DNA of 6,720 bases. Source: an uncultured Lachnospiraceae bacterium (GTDB lineage: Bacteria; Bacillota; Clostridia; Lachnospirales; Lachnospiraceae). The notes below the pieces were generated by a model, which was not told the DNA's origin, made no database searches, and worked only from the letters and a program-made list of their open reading frames with translations. A program made the position numbers and the translations under genes. Below, in pieces: positions 1-6,122 of the stretch. The DNA lies in NCBI GenBank assembly GCA_902783735.1, contig CACZSE010000107.1, positions 1 through 6,720 of the forward strand, given 5' to 3'. The number at the start of each line of letters is the position of its first letter. Positions within the stretch are counted from its first letter, which is position 1.

Positions 1-1
1 A

Positions 2-94
2 TACTTCCGTTCTTACGACGACGATACGATCACATACCATGCCAATCACTACGGCACCCTTCGGGTCGACTATTTTAACCCGGGAGTTAAGTAA
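2..94 (+). CDS. 3' end of an unrecognised plus-strand gene (partial)
   Basis: An open frame enters from the left edge and runs 30 codons to a TAA at 92-94. The residues end in ...TYHANHYGTLRVDYFNPGVK, a mixed, aromatic-rich composition typical of real protein rather than a chance frame. The stop codon is followed at once by a strong intrinsic terminator in the same direction, which supports a true gene end. Too little is visible to name a family. The gene converges on the folate operon. Its last codons, from about 66, form one arm of a long inverted repeat that resumes beyond the terminator. A different frame starting at ATG 39 stays open to 278, but it runs through the terminators and is not the gene. 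Confidence 0.6.
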   Translation, partial: YFRSYDDDTITYHANHYGTLRVDYFNPGVK

Positions 95-191
95 GAAACA
101 AAAAATCCACAAGAGACAGGTTCGCGCAGGCGCTCAACAATCTCTTGTGGTTTTTTTTGTTTCTTACATGCTACGGGTGAAAAATAGTCGA
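66..191. repeat. Long inverted repeat enclosing terminator copy 1 and the gene end
   Basis: Bases 66-82 (TCGACTATTTTAACCCG) pair with 174-191 (CGGGTGAAAAATAGTCGA), with one mismatch and one extra A. An unpaired 8/6-base internal loop lies between this outer stem and the terminator stem at 91-167. The whole 126 bp is therefore a near-palindrome. Its left half is the coding end of the plus-strand gene plus its stop codon; its right half is an inverted copy. Confidence 0.8.
91..167 (+). terminator. Intrinsic terminator with conserved core (copy 1)
   Basis: The arms 91-116 and 141-167 are complementary over about 25 pairs with one mismatch and a short length difference in the A/T run. The inner part is CCACAAGAGA against TCTCTTGTGG, followed on the plus strand by eight T residues (151-158). 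The A run on the other arm makes it potentially bidirectional. The 24-base loop region (117-140) contains the core shared with the folBK terminator. The left arm starts one base before the TAA stop of the plus-strand gene. Confidence 0.85.
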
Positions 192-281
192 TACACTTTC
201 GAGATGTTTATACCGAAAGATATCGGTCAAGCGCTCAACAATCTCTTGTGGGTTTTTTCTCTTAGTGGCCACGGGTGAAAA
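130..281. repeat. Tandem direct duplication, 101-bp period
   Basis: The segment 130-183 recurs at 231-281. The first 21 bases are identical. Both copies then have a T run, diverged sequence, and a shared ACGGGTGAAAA (173-183 and 271-281). This is an old tandem duplication of the right arm of copy 1. Confidence 0.6.
201..258 (+). terminator. Second, rearranged terminator copy (copy 2)
   Basis: GCGCTCAACAATCTCTTGTG plus one further G recurs at 231-251, exactly 101 bp after its first occurrence at 130-150, and is again followed by a T run (253-258). The matching left half of the core is absent. Instead GAGATGTT (201-208) pairs with AACAATCTC with one bulged base, and ACCGA (212-216) pairs with TCGGT (223-227). 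It probably acts as a backup terminator for the plus-strand gene. Confidence 0.55.
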
Positions 282-287
282 CACTCT

Positions 288-429
288 CAGGAGATACTAA
301 ACGACCTTGTCGGGTCTGAGTTACAAAATTAAAATCCCCAGAGATTGTTGAGCGCGTTAGCGCGAACCTGTCTCCGGGGATTTTAATTCTATAACTCTAC
401 CTCGACATGAGGTCGTTTAGCATCTCCTG
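288..429. repeat. 142-bp near-palindrome mirroring the folBK 3' end
   Basis: CAGGAGATACTAAACGACCT (288-307) is complementary to 410-429 at 19 of 20 positions. The single mismatch becomes a G-U pair in the folBK transcript. Further pairing continues inward at 308-312 with 403-407, 313-315 with 399-401, and 318-323 with 392-397, and then joins the terminator stem 327-344/371-388. The right arm is the last codons and stop of folBK; the left arm is its inverted copy in non-coding DNA. Confidence 0.85.
327..388 (-). terminator. Intrinsic terminator of folBK with conserved core (copy 3)
   Basis: The arms 327-344 (AATTAAAATCCCCAGAGA) and 371-388 (TCTCCGGGGATTTTAATT) differ from perfect complementarity at one position. 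Read on the minus strand it follows the folBK stop codon at 397-399, and its descending arm is GGGGATTTTAATTTT, a usable U-rich tail. The enclosed loop carries the same core as copy 1, inverted, so the core has the same orientation relative to the gene it follows. Confidence 0.85.
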
Positions 430-1215
430 CATGGTCTTTCTGAATATCGGATGTCTCTTGTAGGGAGCTATCTCTGCCATGGGCCTTAATACAAATTCCC
501 TGTTCTCGATATCCACATGGGGTATTATCAGATCGTCACTGTCATAGATCAGATCATTGTAGAATATGATATCCATATCCAGTGTCCTGGGACCCCAATG
601 TACATCTCTAACCCTTCCGGCATCGTTTTCAAGCTCATGTAAAACATCCAACAGCTCCATGGGACTTAAGAGAGTCTTGATATAACATGCTCCGTTCAAG
701 AAGTCGTCCTGTACCACATTTCCATAGGGCTTGGTCTCTATGAGCGATGAATTCTGTATCATCTTGCAATCATTTCTGTCGCAAAGCTTAAAGAGAGCCT
801 TTTCTATATTATCTTCTCTGTCTCCCAAGTTTGAACCGTAAGACAGATAAGCTTCGGACCATCCGCGGCTGATCTTTACCGAAATTGAATCAAACTCCAT
901 GGGCACCGGAGCCTGAGGTTTTTTGATCTCCACATCTACCGATTCTACCTTCGGAAAGTTTACAAGTATCGCCTGAGCTACTTTCTCCGCTACAGTCTCT
1001 ATAAGGCTGTAGGTCTTAAGTGTGATCTCATCCTTGATCGTCTGACAAACGGCTGCGTAATCCGTTGTATACTCCACATCATCTAACGAAGATGCCTCCG
1101 AAAGATCGGTATACAGAGTAGCGTTGACAAAGAAATTCTGTCCCTTTTCTCTTTCAGACTCATAGACACCGTGATAAGCAAAAACCTTTAGATTCTCAAT
1201 CCTGATCTGATCCAT
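397..1215 (-). CDS. folBK: Bifunctional dihydroneopterin aldolase / HPPK (FolB-FolK fusion)
   Basis: This cytosolic enzyme performs two consecutive steps of folate synthesis: cleavage of dihydroneopterin to 6-hydroxymethyl-dihydropterin, then its pyrophosphorylation with ATP. Residues 1-118 or so are the aldolase domain, with GVYESEREKGQNF, the LIETVAE stretch and KKPQAPVP containing the expected catalytic lysine. The remainder is HPPK, with SYGSNLGD, ETKPYG, QDDFLNG, GRVRDVHWGPRTLDMDI and PHVDIENREFVLRP. I chose ATG 1213-1215 because AAGGAGG (1224-1230) lies 8 bases upstream, giving 272 residues. An upstream in-frame ATG at 1231-1233 overlaps the folP stop as TAATG but lacks its own ribosome site, and the ribosome site lies downstream of it. 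FolB-FolK fusions are known, for example pneumococcal SulD. The last codons lie inside a large palindrome. Confidence 0.93.
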   Translation of the reverse strand: MDQIRIENLKVFAYHGVYESEREKGQNFFVNATLYTDLSEASSLDDVEYTTDYAAVCQTIKDEITLKTYSLIETVAEKVAQAILVNFPKVESVDVEIKKPQAPVPMEFDSISVKISRGWSEAYLSYGSNLGDREDNIEKALFKLCDRNDCKMIQNSSLIETKPYGNVVQDDFLNGACYIKTLLSPMELLDVLHELENDAGRVRDVHWGPRTLDMDIIFYNDLIYDSDDLIIPHVDIENREFVLRPMAEIAPYKRHPIFRKTMQEMLNDLMSR

Positions 1216-1223
1216 GCGCGTAC

Positions 1224-1230
1224 CCTCCTT
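1224..1230 (-). promoter_or_regulatory. Ribosome binding site deciding the folBK start
   Basis: AAGGAGG on the minus strand is 8 bases before ATG 1213-1215. It lies inside the first codons of the longer reading frame, so it excludes the upstream ATG as the main start. Confidence 0.8.
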
Positions 1231-1232
1231 CA

Positions 1233-2045
1233 TTAAGAAATGTATTTGTATACCTCATCGGCCATACGTACGGCCTGTACATGTTCCTTCACATCATGTA
1301 CCCGTAAAAATGCTGTTTTCTTAAAATATCCTATCATGTTTAATGCTATGGTTCCCGCAAGCCTCTCTTCAGCGGGAATATTTAATGTATTTCCGATAAC
1401 CGATTTACGACTTACTCCCAAAAGTGTGGGGAACCCAAGTTCATTTATCCTGTCAAGTTCGGCTATGATCTGCAGATTCTGTTCGGTATCTTTTGCAAAT
1501 CCAACTCCGGGATCCAAGATAACGGCTTCTTTTTTTATGCCGCTCTTATAAGCTATTTCTATGCTTTCCTTAAGATCGTCTATAACATCATCCACAAATG
1601 ATACATAATCCGTATCCTGTCTGTTATGCATGATGCAGACTGCGACACCTCCGTTTGCAATGACACCTGCCATGTTCTTGTCGGCTTTTAATCCCCATAT
1701 ATCATTTATGAGATCCGCACCGGCATTTATGCCTGCCCGGGCCACATCCGCCTTATATGTATCAAGACTTATCGGCAGATCGATCTCTTTTTTTATTGCC
1801 TCGATCACCGGAACCACACGGGCTATCTCTTCTTCAGATGAAATCTTTGTATATCCGGGTCTGGTGGATTCTCCGCCGATATCTATGATATCCGCACCTT
1901 CTTTTTGCATCTCACAGGCTCTTTTTACGGCTGTATCTATATGATCAAATCTGCTGGCACCGTAAAAGGAATCGGGGGTGACATTTAATATTCCCATGAT
2001 GTAAGTATGCCGGTCTGTGTCAAATTCCCTGCCGCCTATATTCAT
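1233..2045 (-). CDS. folP: Dihydropteroate synthase
   Basis: FolP condenses 6-hydroxymethyl-dihydropterin pyrophosphate with p-aminobenzoate to form dihydropteroate, and is the sulfonamide target. The 270-residue protein is of normal family length. The TIM-barrel signatures appear in order: NVTPDSF (21-27), GGESTRPG (57-64), SLDTYK (93-98), the NDIWGL strand (114-119), MH (139-140), DPGVGFAKD (178-186), GVSRKS (210-215) and RVHDV (248-252). The pterin- and pABA-loop residues look intact, with no obvious resistance-type insertion. The segment after DSF is YGAS rather than the common SDGG, a modest departure. The start is one base after the folE stop (TAG C ATG), with GAGGA 6 bases upstream, so translation is probably coupled to folE. 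The stop overlaps an ATG in front of folBK. Confidence 0.95.
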   Translation of the reverse strand: MNIGGREFDTDRHTYIMGILNVTPDSFYGASRFDHIDTAVKRACEMQKEGADIIDIGGESTRPGYTKISSEEEIARVVPVIEAIKKEIDLPISLDTYKADVARAGINAGADLINDIWGLKADKNMAGVIANGGVAVCIMHNRQDTDYVSFVDDVIDDLKESIEIAYKSGIKKEAVILDPGVGFAKDTEQNLQIIAELDRINELGFPTLLGVSRKSVIGNTLNIPAEERLAGTIALNMIGYFKKTAFLRVHDVKEHVQAVRMADEVYKYIS

Positions 2046-2046
2046 G

Positions 2047-2601
2047 CTACATCCTCATGAGCCTGAAGCAGGCTCTCTTCATCTTTTCGTCTTCAAATTC
2101 GCCTCTTGATACACAGGTAACGGTGGTAGCACCCGGCTTTTTAATGCCCCTCATTGTCATGCACATATGCTCGGCTTCTATCACTACCATTGCACCTTTA
2201 CATCCGAGTTCATCCATAATTGCATCGGCGATCTGAGCTGTCATTCTCTCCTGAAGCTGAGGCCTTTTAGCAAAAACCTCGACGGTTCTTGCGAGCTTGC
2301 TCAGGCCTACTACCTGTCCGTCGGGAATGTATGCCACGTGGGCCTTTCCGTAAAAAGGAAGTAAATGATGCTCACACATTGAATAAAATGTTATATCCTT
2401 TTCAAGAACGATCTCACTGTTATCGCAGGTAAATCTCTTTGCCAGATGTGTTCCCGCGTTTTCATCCATCCCTGCAAATATCTCTTCATACATGCGGGCT
2501 ATACGAGAAGGCGTGTCCTTTAATCCTTCCCTCGACGGATCCTCTCCGATTCCTTCCAAGAGCATGACAACCGCTTCTTCTATCTTCTTCTTGTCTACCA
2601 T
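2047..2601 (-). CDS. folE: GTP cyclohydrolase I (type IA)
   Basis: FolE converts GTP to 7,8-dihydroneopterin triphosphate, the entry step of folate synthesis. The 184-residue protein carries [14 protein letters not shown] (29-42), [18 protein letters not shown] (76-93), the QLQER region (115-119) and [11 protein letters not shown] (142-152). The zinc ligands expected for this zinc-dependent class are present: Cys76, His79 and Cys147. It is the first gene after a 106-bp gap holding an extended -10 promoter, so it probably heads a folE-folP-folBK transcript. A GAGGAG ribosome site lies 13 bases before the ATG, longer than usual, but there is no better start nearby and the N terminus [10 protein letters not shown] fits the family. 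Confidence 0.95.
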   Translation of the reverse strand: MVDKKKIEEAVVMLLEGIGEDPSREGLKDTPSRIARMYEEIFAGMDENAGTHLAKRFTCDNSEIVLEKDITFYSMCEHHLLPFYGKAHVAYIPDGQVVGLSKLARTVEVFAKRPQLQERMTAQIADAIMDELGCKGAMVVIEAEHMCMTMRGIKKPGATTVTCVSRGEFEDEKMKRACFRLMRM

Positions 2602-2694
2602 TTTAGTCTGTATACTCCTCTTTGATCACCATACTTAACTATGGCTGTTATCCGATATTATTTATCTGTATAAATATGACTGATATTATCTATA
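2602..2694 (-). other. folE untranslated leader with small repeats
   Basis: This A/T-rich leader contains an imperfect 16-bp palindrome, CCATACTTAACTATGG (2629-2644), and the octamer GATATTAT twice, 28 bp apart (2654-2661 and 2682-2689). There is no terminator for folC here. The small repeats could be regulator sites or chance in A/T-rich DNA. Confidence 0.25.
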
Positions 2695-2723
2695 ATTATA
2701 CCACTTTCTACAGGGGATTGAAA
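2695..2723 (-). promoter_or_regulatory. Promoter candidate for folE-folP-folBK
   Basis: On the minus strand, TGGTATAAT (2703-2695) is a perfect -10 with an extended TGn. TTTCAA (2723-2718) sits 17 bases upstream as a weak -35 inside the last codons of folC. A start near 2688 would give a leader of about 85 bases. The prediction is from sequence only. Confidence 0.55.
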
Positions 2724-4003
2724 ATATCCAGTATTCTGCCAAGATAGGCCAGTGAACCGCATGCTATGATCACAGTATCTTCATCGCACATGGCTGTGGC
2801 AAATTCCAATGCTTCATCCACCGAATCGCAGCATGTCACTCCCGGATTATATTTTCTTACGATCTCCGCCAGTTCAACAGGTCTCATTGCTCTCGGATTA
2901 TTCGGTGCCTGACATGTAAATACCATGACCCCGTCCTTTACAATGGTACTCACGACCTTATCAACTTCCTTATCCCGAAACATACCCATGATATATATAT
3001 GTTTTTTATCGGACAGATACATATCTATGCTTTCACGAAGACGCAGTGCGGCTCCTTCATTGTGAGCACCGTCTATTATGATCAGCGGTCTTTTGGATAC
3101 CGTCTGAAAACGTGCCGGCCACTCGGTCAGTAAAAGTCCTTTTTTTATGCTTTCCTCATTTATCTTTTTAAAGCCGGCTTCATTTAACGCATTTGATGCC
3201 ATGACGGCAAGTGCGGCATTCTGGATCTGCCAGGTTCCCGAAAGCCTGATCTCATATTTTATCTTATTATATTTAAAGCTTTGTTTTGAAAGGGATCCCT
3301 TTATCTGAGTTATGGAATCATTATCAAGAAAAGCAATGCTGCTTTGCATCTTCCTGCAGTTTTCCTTAATGACATTTACGACTCTCTCGTCATTGTTTGA
3401 ACTTACCACCGGTACTCCGGATCTTATTATCCCGCATTTTTTTTGCGTGATCTTTTCAATCGTATCTCCAAGAAACTGCATGTGATCCATTGATATTGAT
3501 GTTAAGATCGATAATACCGTGGTATTTACCACATTTGTCGCATCGTCGATACCTCCCATGCCTGTTTCAAGCACTACTATATCACATCCTTTTTTTTCAA
3601 AGAAAAGAAAAGCCAGTGCCGTCTCAATCTCAAAAGCGGTCGGGTGCTCAAGACCTCTTTCAACCATCGAATCACAGGCAGTCTTAACCTTTTCCAAGAG
3701 CTCGCAAAACATGGTCTGTGATATTATCTTTGCATTCACCTGAAATCGCTCTCTGTACTGTCTTATGGTCGGTGATATATATCTTCCGACACGATAACCC
3801 GATTCCTTCAGTATGGTCGAAACAAATGCAAGGGTCGATCCTTTACCGTTTGTTCCGGCTATATGAACAAACTTAAGTTTATCCTGCGGGTTATTAAGCT
3901 CCTCACATAAGGATCTTATGCTGTTAAGCCCCATGACAGAACCTTTTATACGATTTATATTCTCTATGTATTCCAATGCCTGTTTATATTTCATGTCTTT
4001 CAT
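2708..4003 (-). CDS. folC: Folylpolyglutamate synthase / dihydrofolate synthase
   Basis: FolC adds glutamate to dihydropteroate and/or extends folate polyglutamate tails using ATP. Numbered from this ATG, the Mur-ligase-like domains show the P-loop GTNGKGST (50-57), ETGMGGIDDATN (146-157), SISMDH (169-174), WPARF (295-299), IDGAHN (310-315) and a C-terminal GSLAYLGRI. Two motif positions differ from the usual forms: Ile where Arg or Leu is common after GG, and Ala in WPARF where Gly is common. The start is uncertain. TTG 4007-4009, ATG 4001-4003 and ATG 3992-3994 are all in frame, and none has a clear ribosome site. The third gives MKYKQALEY, which most resembles typical FolC N termini. A perfect 9-bp hairpin lies just upstream. 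The gene follows the PH-domain gene by about 48 bp. Confidence 0.93.
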   Translation of the reverse strand: MKDMKYKQALEYIENINRIKGSVMGLNSIRSLCEELNNPQDKLKFVHIAGTNGKGSTLAFVSTILKESGYRVGRYISPTIRQYRERFQVNAKIISQTMFCELLEKVKTACDSMVERGLEHPTAFEIETALAFLFFEKKGCDIVVLETGMGGIDDATNVVNTTVLSILTSISMDHMQFLGDTIEKITQKKCGIIRSGVPVVSSNNDERVVNVIKENCRKMQSSIAFLDNDSITQIKGSLSKQSFKYNKIKYEIRLSGTWQIQNAALAVMASNALNEAGFKKINEESIKKGLLLTEWPARFQTVSKRPLIIIDGAHNEGAALRLRESIDMYLSDKKHIYIMGMFRDKEVDKVVSTIVKDGVMVFTCQAPNNPRAMRPVELAEIVRKYNPGVTCCDSVDEALEFATAMCDEDTVIIACGSLAYLGRILDIFNPL

Positions 4004-4012
4004 ACTCAAACA

Positions 4013-4034
4013 GGGCTGTGTATGGACACAGCCC
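4013..4034 (-). other. Perfect hairpin between the PH-domain gene and folC
   Basis: GGGCTGTGT and ACACAGCCC pair perfectly over 9 bp around a 4-base loop (4022-4025). On the minus strand it is followed only by TGTTTGAGT, too poor in U for a convincing terminator. It ends 9 bases before the first folC ATG, exactly where a ribosome site would be expected. It could be a leaky terminator, a transcript-processing or stability site, or a translational block. Confidence 0.6.
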
Positions 4035-4050
4035 CGCTAATAATTCATAT

Positions 4051-4437
4051 TTATCCTATATCATCTATGTCCATGCCCATATCGGTAAGTTCTACCCCGC
4101 CGATATCCTGCATGTTTACGGTACGTCTTTTTATTCTTGCCTTTTCAGATTCCTCAAGGATATAATTCTTTATTTCCTTTGCATGTTTGATATGCTCTAC
4201 CATAAGTATAGGATGAGTCTTATCGCCCGTTATGCACTTTACAGTGCCGAGTCCGAAGAGCCTCTCCATAAAGCTTACCTCCAGCTCAACATCGGTGATC
4301 TTGTACATATAACAGTCATTCTCATAGGTCTTAAAAAAGCCCGAATCTATGGTAAGTACATTTTCATCGATGGTATATTTTGTAAATGTCCAAGGAAGGC
4401 CCAGAAAAAGCCATCTCTTTCTTTCTATATAACCCAT
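4051..4437 (-). CDS. Small bacterial PH-domain (bPH_2 / DUF304-like) protein
   Basis: This 128-residue protein resembles bacterial PH-like domain proteins of the YdbS/DUF304 type. It has an N-terminal [18 protein letters not shown], then [30 protein letters not shown], which fits the strand-turn pattern, and an [18 protein letters not shown] helix near the end. The tail is acidic ([10 protein letters not shown]). No membrane segment or signal peptide is evident, so it is probably cytosolic. Function is unknown; such domains are mostly uncharacterised. The start is supported by AAGGAGG 8 bases before the ATG. The gene lies between pyrI and folC on the same strand, 50 bp after the pyrI stop, possibly with its own weak promoter. 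No link to either pathway is evident beyond position. Confidence 0.75.
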   Translation of the reverse strand: MGYIERKRWLFLGLPWTFTKYTIDENVLTIDSGFFKTYENDCYMYKITDVELEVSFMERLFGLGTVKCITGDKTHPILMVEHIKHAKEIKNYILEESEKARIKRRTVNMQDIGGVELTDMGMDIDDIG

Positions 4438-4475
4438 GTCGCGTTCCTCCTTCTTAACCCGTTATTCTAACCTAA

Positions 4476-4484
4476 AGTATATCA
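4476..4484 (-). promoter_or_regulatory. Possible extended -10 promoter before the PH-domain gene
   Basis: The minus strand reads TGATATACT, a TGn extended -10 with 5 of 6 bases matching TATAAT, in the pyrI to PH-gene gap. No credible -35 is seen. It may allow some transcription independent of pyrBI. Confidence 0.3.
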
Positions 4485-4487
4485 CAT

Positions 4488-4940
4488 CTACAGAATTTTA
4501 ACACGTTCTAAACTGCGCATGTCAAATTTCTCTTCACAATACTTGCATCTGTATATGCCTTTTTCCTCATCCGAAAGGAAGAAAATGTGAGGAAGTTCCT
4601 GTTCTATGGATGTAATGCATCTCGGATTCTTGCACTTGAATACCCTTTGTATCTCACCGGGAAGGGTAAGTTCCTTTTTTTCAACTATCTCGCCGTCCTT
4701 TATCACATTTACGGTGATGTTTCTGTCTATGACTGCCAGAACATCGAGATTTAACTCATCGATGTTACATTCAACCTTTAAAATGTCCTTCTTTCCCATC
4801 TTGTCGGATTTTGCGTTCATGATCATTGCAACAGTGCAATCCTTTGTATCGAGCTGAAGGTGATGGTATAATGACAGGCTCTGCCCTGCTTTGATATGAT
4901 CGAGTACAAATCCTTCTTCTATCTTTCCGACATTTAACAT
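4488..4940 (-). CDS. pyrI: Aspartate transcarbamylase regulatory chain
   Basis: PyrI is the regulatory subunit that binds nucleotide effectors and joins PyrB trimers into the large class B enzyme. The 150-residue length is typical. The N-terminal half is the allosteric domain, including [11 protein letters not shown] and HHLQLD. The C-terminal half is the zinc domain, with Cys103 and Cys108 (CKNPRC) and Cys132 and Cys135 (CKYC) as the four expected ligands. The ATG overlaps the pyrB stop (ATGTTAA, 7 bp shared). A strong ribosome site, GGAGGTGA, sits 6 bases upstream inside pyrB, which supports balanced, coupled synthesis of the two chains. The presence of PyrI implies allosteric feedback control of pyrimidine synthesis at the enzyme level. 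Confidence 0.95.
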   Translation of the reverse strand: MLNVGKIEEGFVLDHIKAGQSLSLYHHLQLDTKDCTVAMIMNAKSDKMGKKDILKVECNIDELNLDVLAVIDRNITVNVIKDGEIVEKKELTLPGEIQRVFKCKNPRCITSIEQELPHIFFLSDEEKGIYRCKYCEEKFDMRSLERVKIL

Positions 4941-5860
4941 TTTATATCACCTCCAAGTCCAAGTAATGTATAGATCAGTGCCATTCTTACATAAACTCCG
5001 TACTGTACCTGCTTAAAGTAGGCAGCTCTCGGATCATCATCTATCTCAACGCTTATCTCATTTACCCTCGGAAGAGGATGAAGGACCAGCATGTCTTCCT
5101 TTGCGGTCTTCATCTTGTCCTTGGTGAGTATGTAGAAATCTTTGAGTCTGATGTAATCTTCTTCATTGAAGAATCGCTCTCTCTGAACTCTTGTCATGTA
5201 GAGGATATCAAGCTGTGGCATGACCTGATCGAGACTGATGACCTCTTCATAGGCTATCTTCTTATCTTTCAGCATCTCTGTGATATAATCCGGAACCTTA
5301 AGTTCCTCGGGTGATATGAAGATGAATCTGATATCTTCATATCTGGATAATGCTTCAATAAGTGAATGCACCGTTCTTCCGAATTTTAAATCTCCGCACA
5401 GCCCTACGGTAAAGCCTCCAAGTCTTCCCTTAAGAGATCTGATCGTCAGAAGATCCGTGAGTGTCTGGGTCGGATGCTGATGTCCTCCGTCTCCGGCGTT
5501 GATCACAGGTATCTTTGATCTGCTCGCTGCTACCATGGGCGCTCCTTCTTTAGGATGTCTCATTGCACATATATCCGCATAACACGAGATCACGCGTATC
5601 GTATCGGATACGCTCTCTCCTTTTGCCGCAGATGATGAATCGGCCGAAGAAAATCCCAAAACGCTTCCTCCGAGATTAAGCATGGCAGATTCAAAGCTTA
5701 ATCTTGTTCTTGTACTCGGTTCATAAAAGCATGTTGCCAGCTTCTTTCCGTGACATACGTCAGCATACCTGTCACGGTTCTTCTCCATGTCACCTGCAAG
5801 GTCAAAAAGCTTTTCAAGCTCCTCGACCGAAAAATCCAACGGATTCATAAGATGTCTCAT
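4934..5860 (-). CDS. pyrB: Aspartate transcarbamylase catalytic chain
   Basis: PyrB condenses carbamoyl phosphate and aspartate to carbamoyl-aspartate, the committed step of pyrimidine synthesis. The 308-residue protein is of standard length and carries the active-site motifs in order: STRTR (49-53), Lys80 in AAKGES, Arg101 in MRHPKEG, HPTQ (129-132), GRTVHSL (161-167), Arg224 in TRVQRER, and HPLPR (261-265). No key residue is missing. The start [11 protein letters not shown] is conventional for the family. The ribosome site is weak (AGGG, 8 bases upstream; a further AAGGAAA lies beyond it). Only 35 bp separate the ATG from an 89-bp tandem repeat array, and an intrinsic terminator lies further upstream. 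The operon may therefore be read from a promoter at about 6191-6219 through a long leader. Confidence 0.96.
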   Translation of the reverse strand: MRHLMNPLDFSVEELEKLFDLAGDMEKNRDRYADVCHGKKLATCFYEPSTRTRLSFESAMLNLGGSVLGFSSADSSSAAKGESVSDTIRVISCYADICAMRHPKEGAPMVAASRSKIPVINAGDGGHQHPTQTLTDLLTIRSLKGRLGGFTVGLCGDLKFGRTVHSLIEALSRYEDIRFIFISPEELKVPDYITEMLKDKKIAYEEVISLDQVMPQLDILYMTRVQRERFFNEEDYIRLKDFYILTKDKMKTAKEDMLVLHPLPRVNEISVEIDDDPRAAYFKQVQYGVYVRMALIYTLLGLGGDIKC

Positions 5861-5894
5861 AGTAATTACCCTGTTTCCTTTCCTTCGATTCGGT

Positions 5895-6085
5895 AAGTGC
5901 TCTGCACCTCCCTCTCACTAAACTCGGCTACGCCTCATTAAGTGTTCGGGAGTGGCTCGCACTAGGCTTGGCTACGGTTTGTCTAGTGCTCTGCACCTCC
6001 CTCTCACTAGGCTCGAAAATACCTCGCCAAGTGTTCGGGAGTGGCTCGCACTAAACTCGGCTACGCCTCGTTAAGTGCTCTGCAC
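5895..6085. repeat. 89-bp tandem repeat array upstream of pyrB
   Basis: AGTGCTCTGCAC begins at 5896, 5985 and 6074, an exact 89-bp period. Each unit splits into two related halves (45 and 44 bp); the second halves begin AAGTGTTCGGGAGTGGCTCG at 5940 and 6029. Each half contains a stem of the form GCACTtAAC...GTTTAGTGC around a loop often containing GAGGCGTAGCCGAG (minus-strand reading). The four stems differ by paired changes. A larger stem also forms between CACTCCC and GGGAGGTG of neighbouring halves. The array carries no open frame of note. Confidence 0.85.
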
Positions 6086-6118
6086 AAAAAAACGATGAGA
6101 ATATAATTCCCATCGTTT
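6084..6118 (-). terminator. Intrinsic terminator upstream of pyrB (possible attenuator)
   Basis: On the minus strand AAACGATG (6118-6111 read in reverse) pairs with CATCGTTT. The inner GAAT/ATTC extends the stem past one mismatch, and a run of seven T residues follows. It lies downstream of the membrane-protein gene and upstream of pyrB. It could simply end the upstream transcript. With the promoter candidate at 6191-6219 it would instead lie about 70-100 bases into the pyrB leader. Confidence 0.75.
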
Positions 6119-6122
6119 GTGA

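Noticed and set aside
39..278. 79-codon plus-strand reading frame
   Set aside because: It runs through two terminator hairpins and T runs and overlaps the true gene end, which is in another frame stopping at 92-94.
288..429. Insertion sequence or transposon ends
   Set aside because: There is no transposase frame, and the outer arms differ between the two elements, whereas transposon ends would be the shared part.
1240..1944. Plus-strand frames opposite folP
   Set aside because: They are shadows of the well-supported folP frame.
3976..4470. 164-codon plus-strand reading frame
   Set aside because: It is antisense to the PH-domain gene, which has a strong ribosome site and recognisable domain pattern; the plus-strand product looks like no family.
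5895..6085. CRISPR array
   Set aside because: The tandem units are contiguous with no unique spacers and no cas genes are present.
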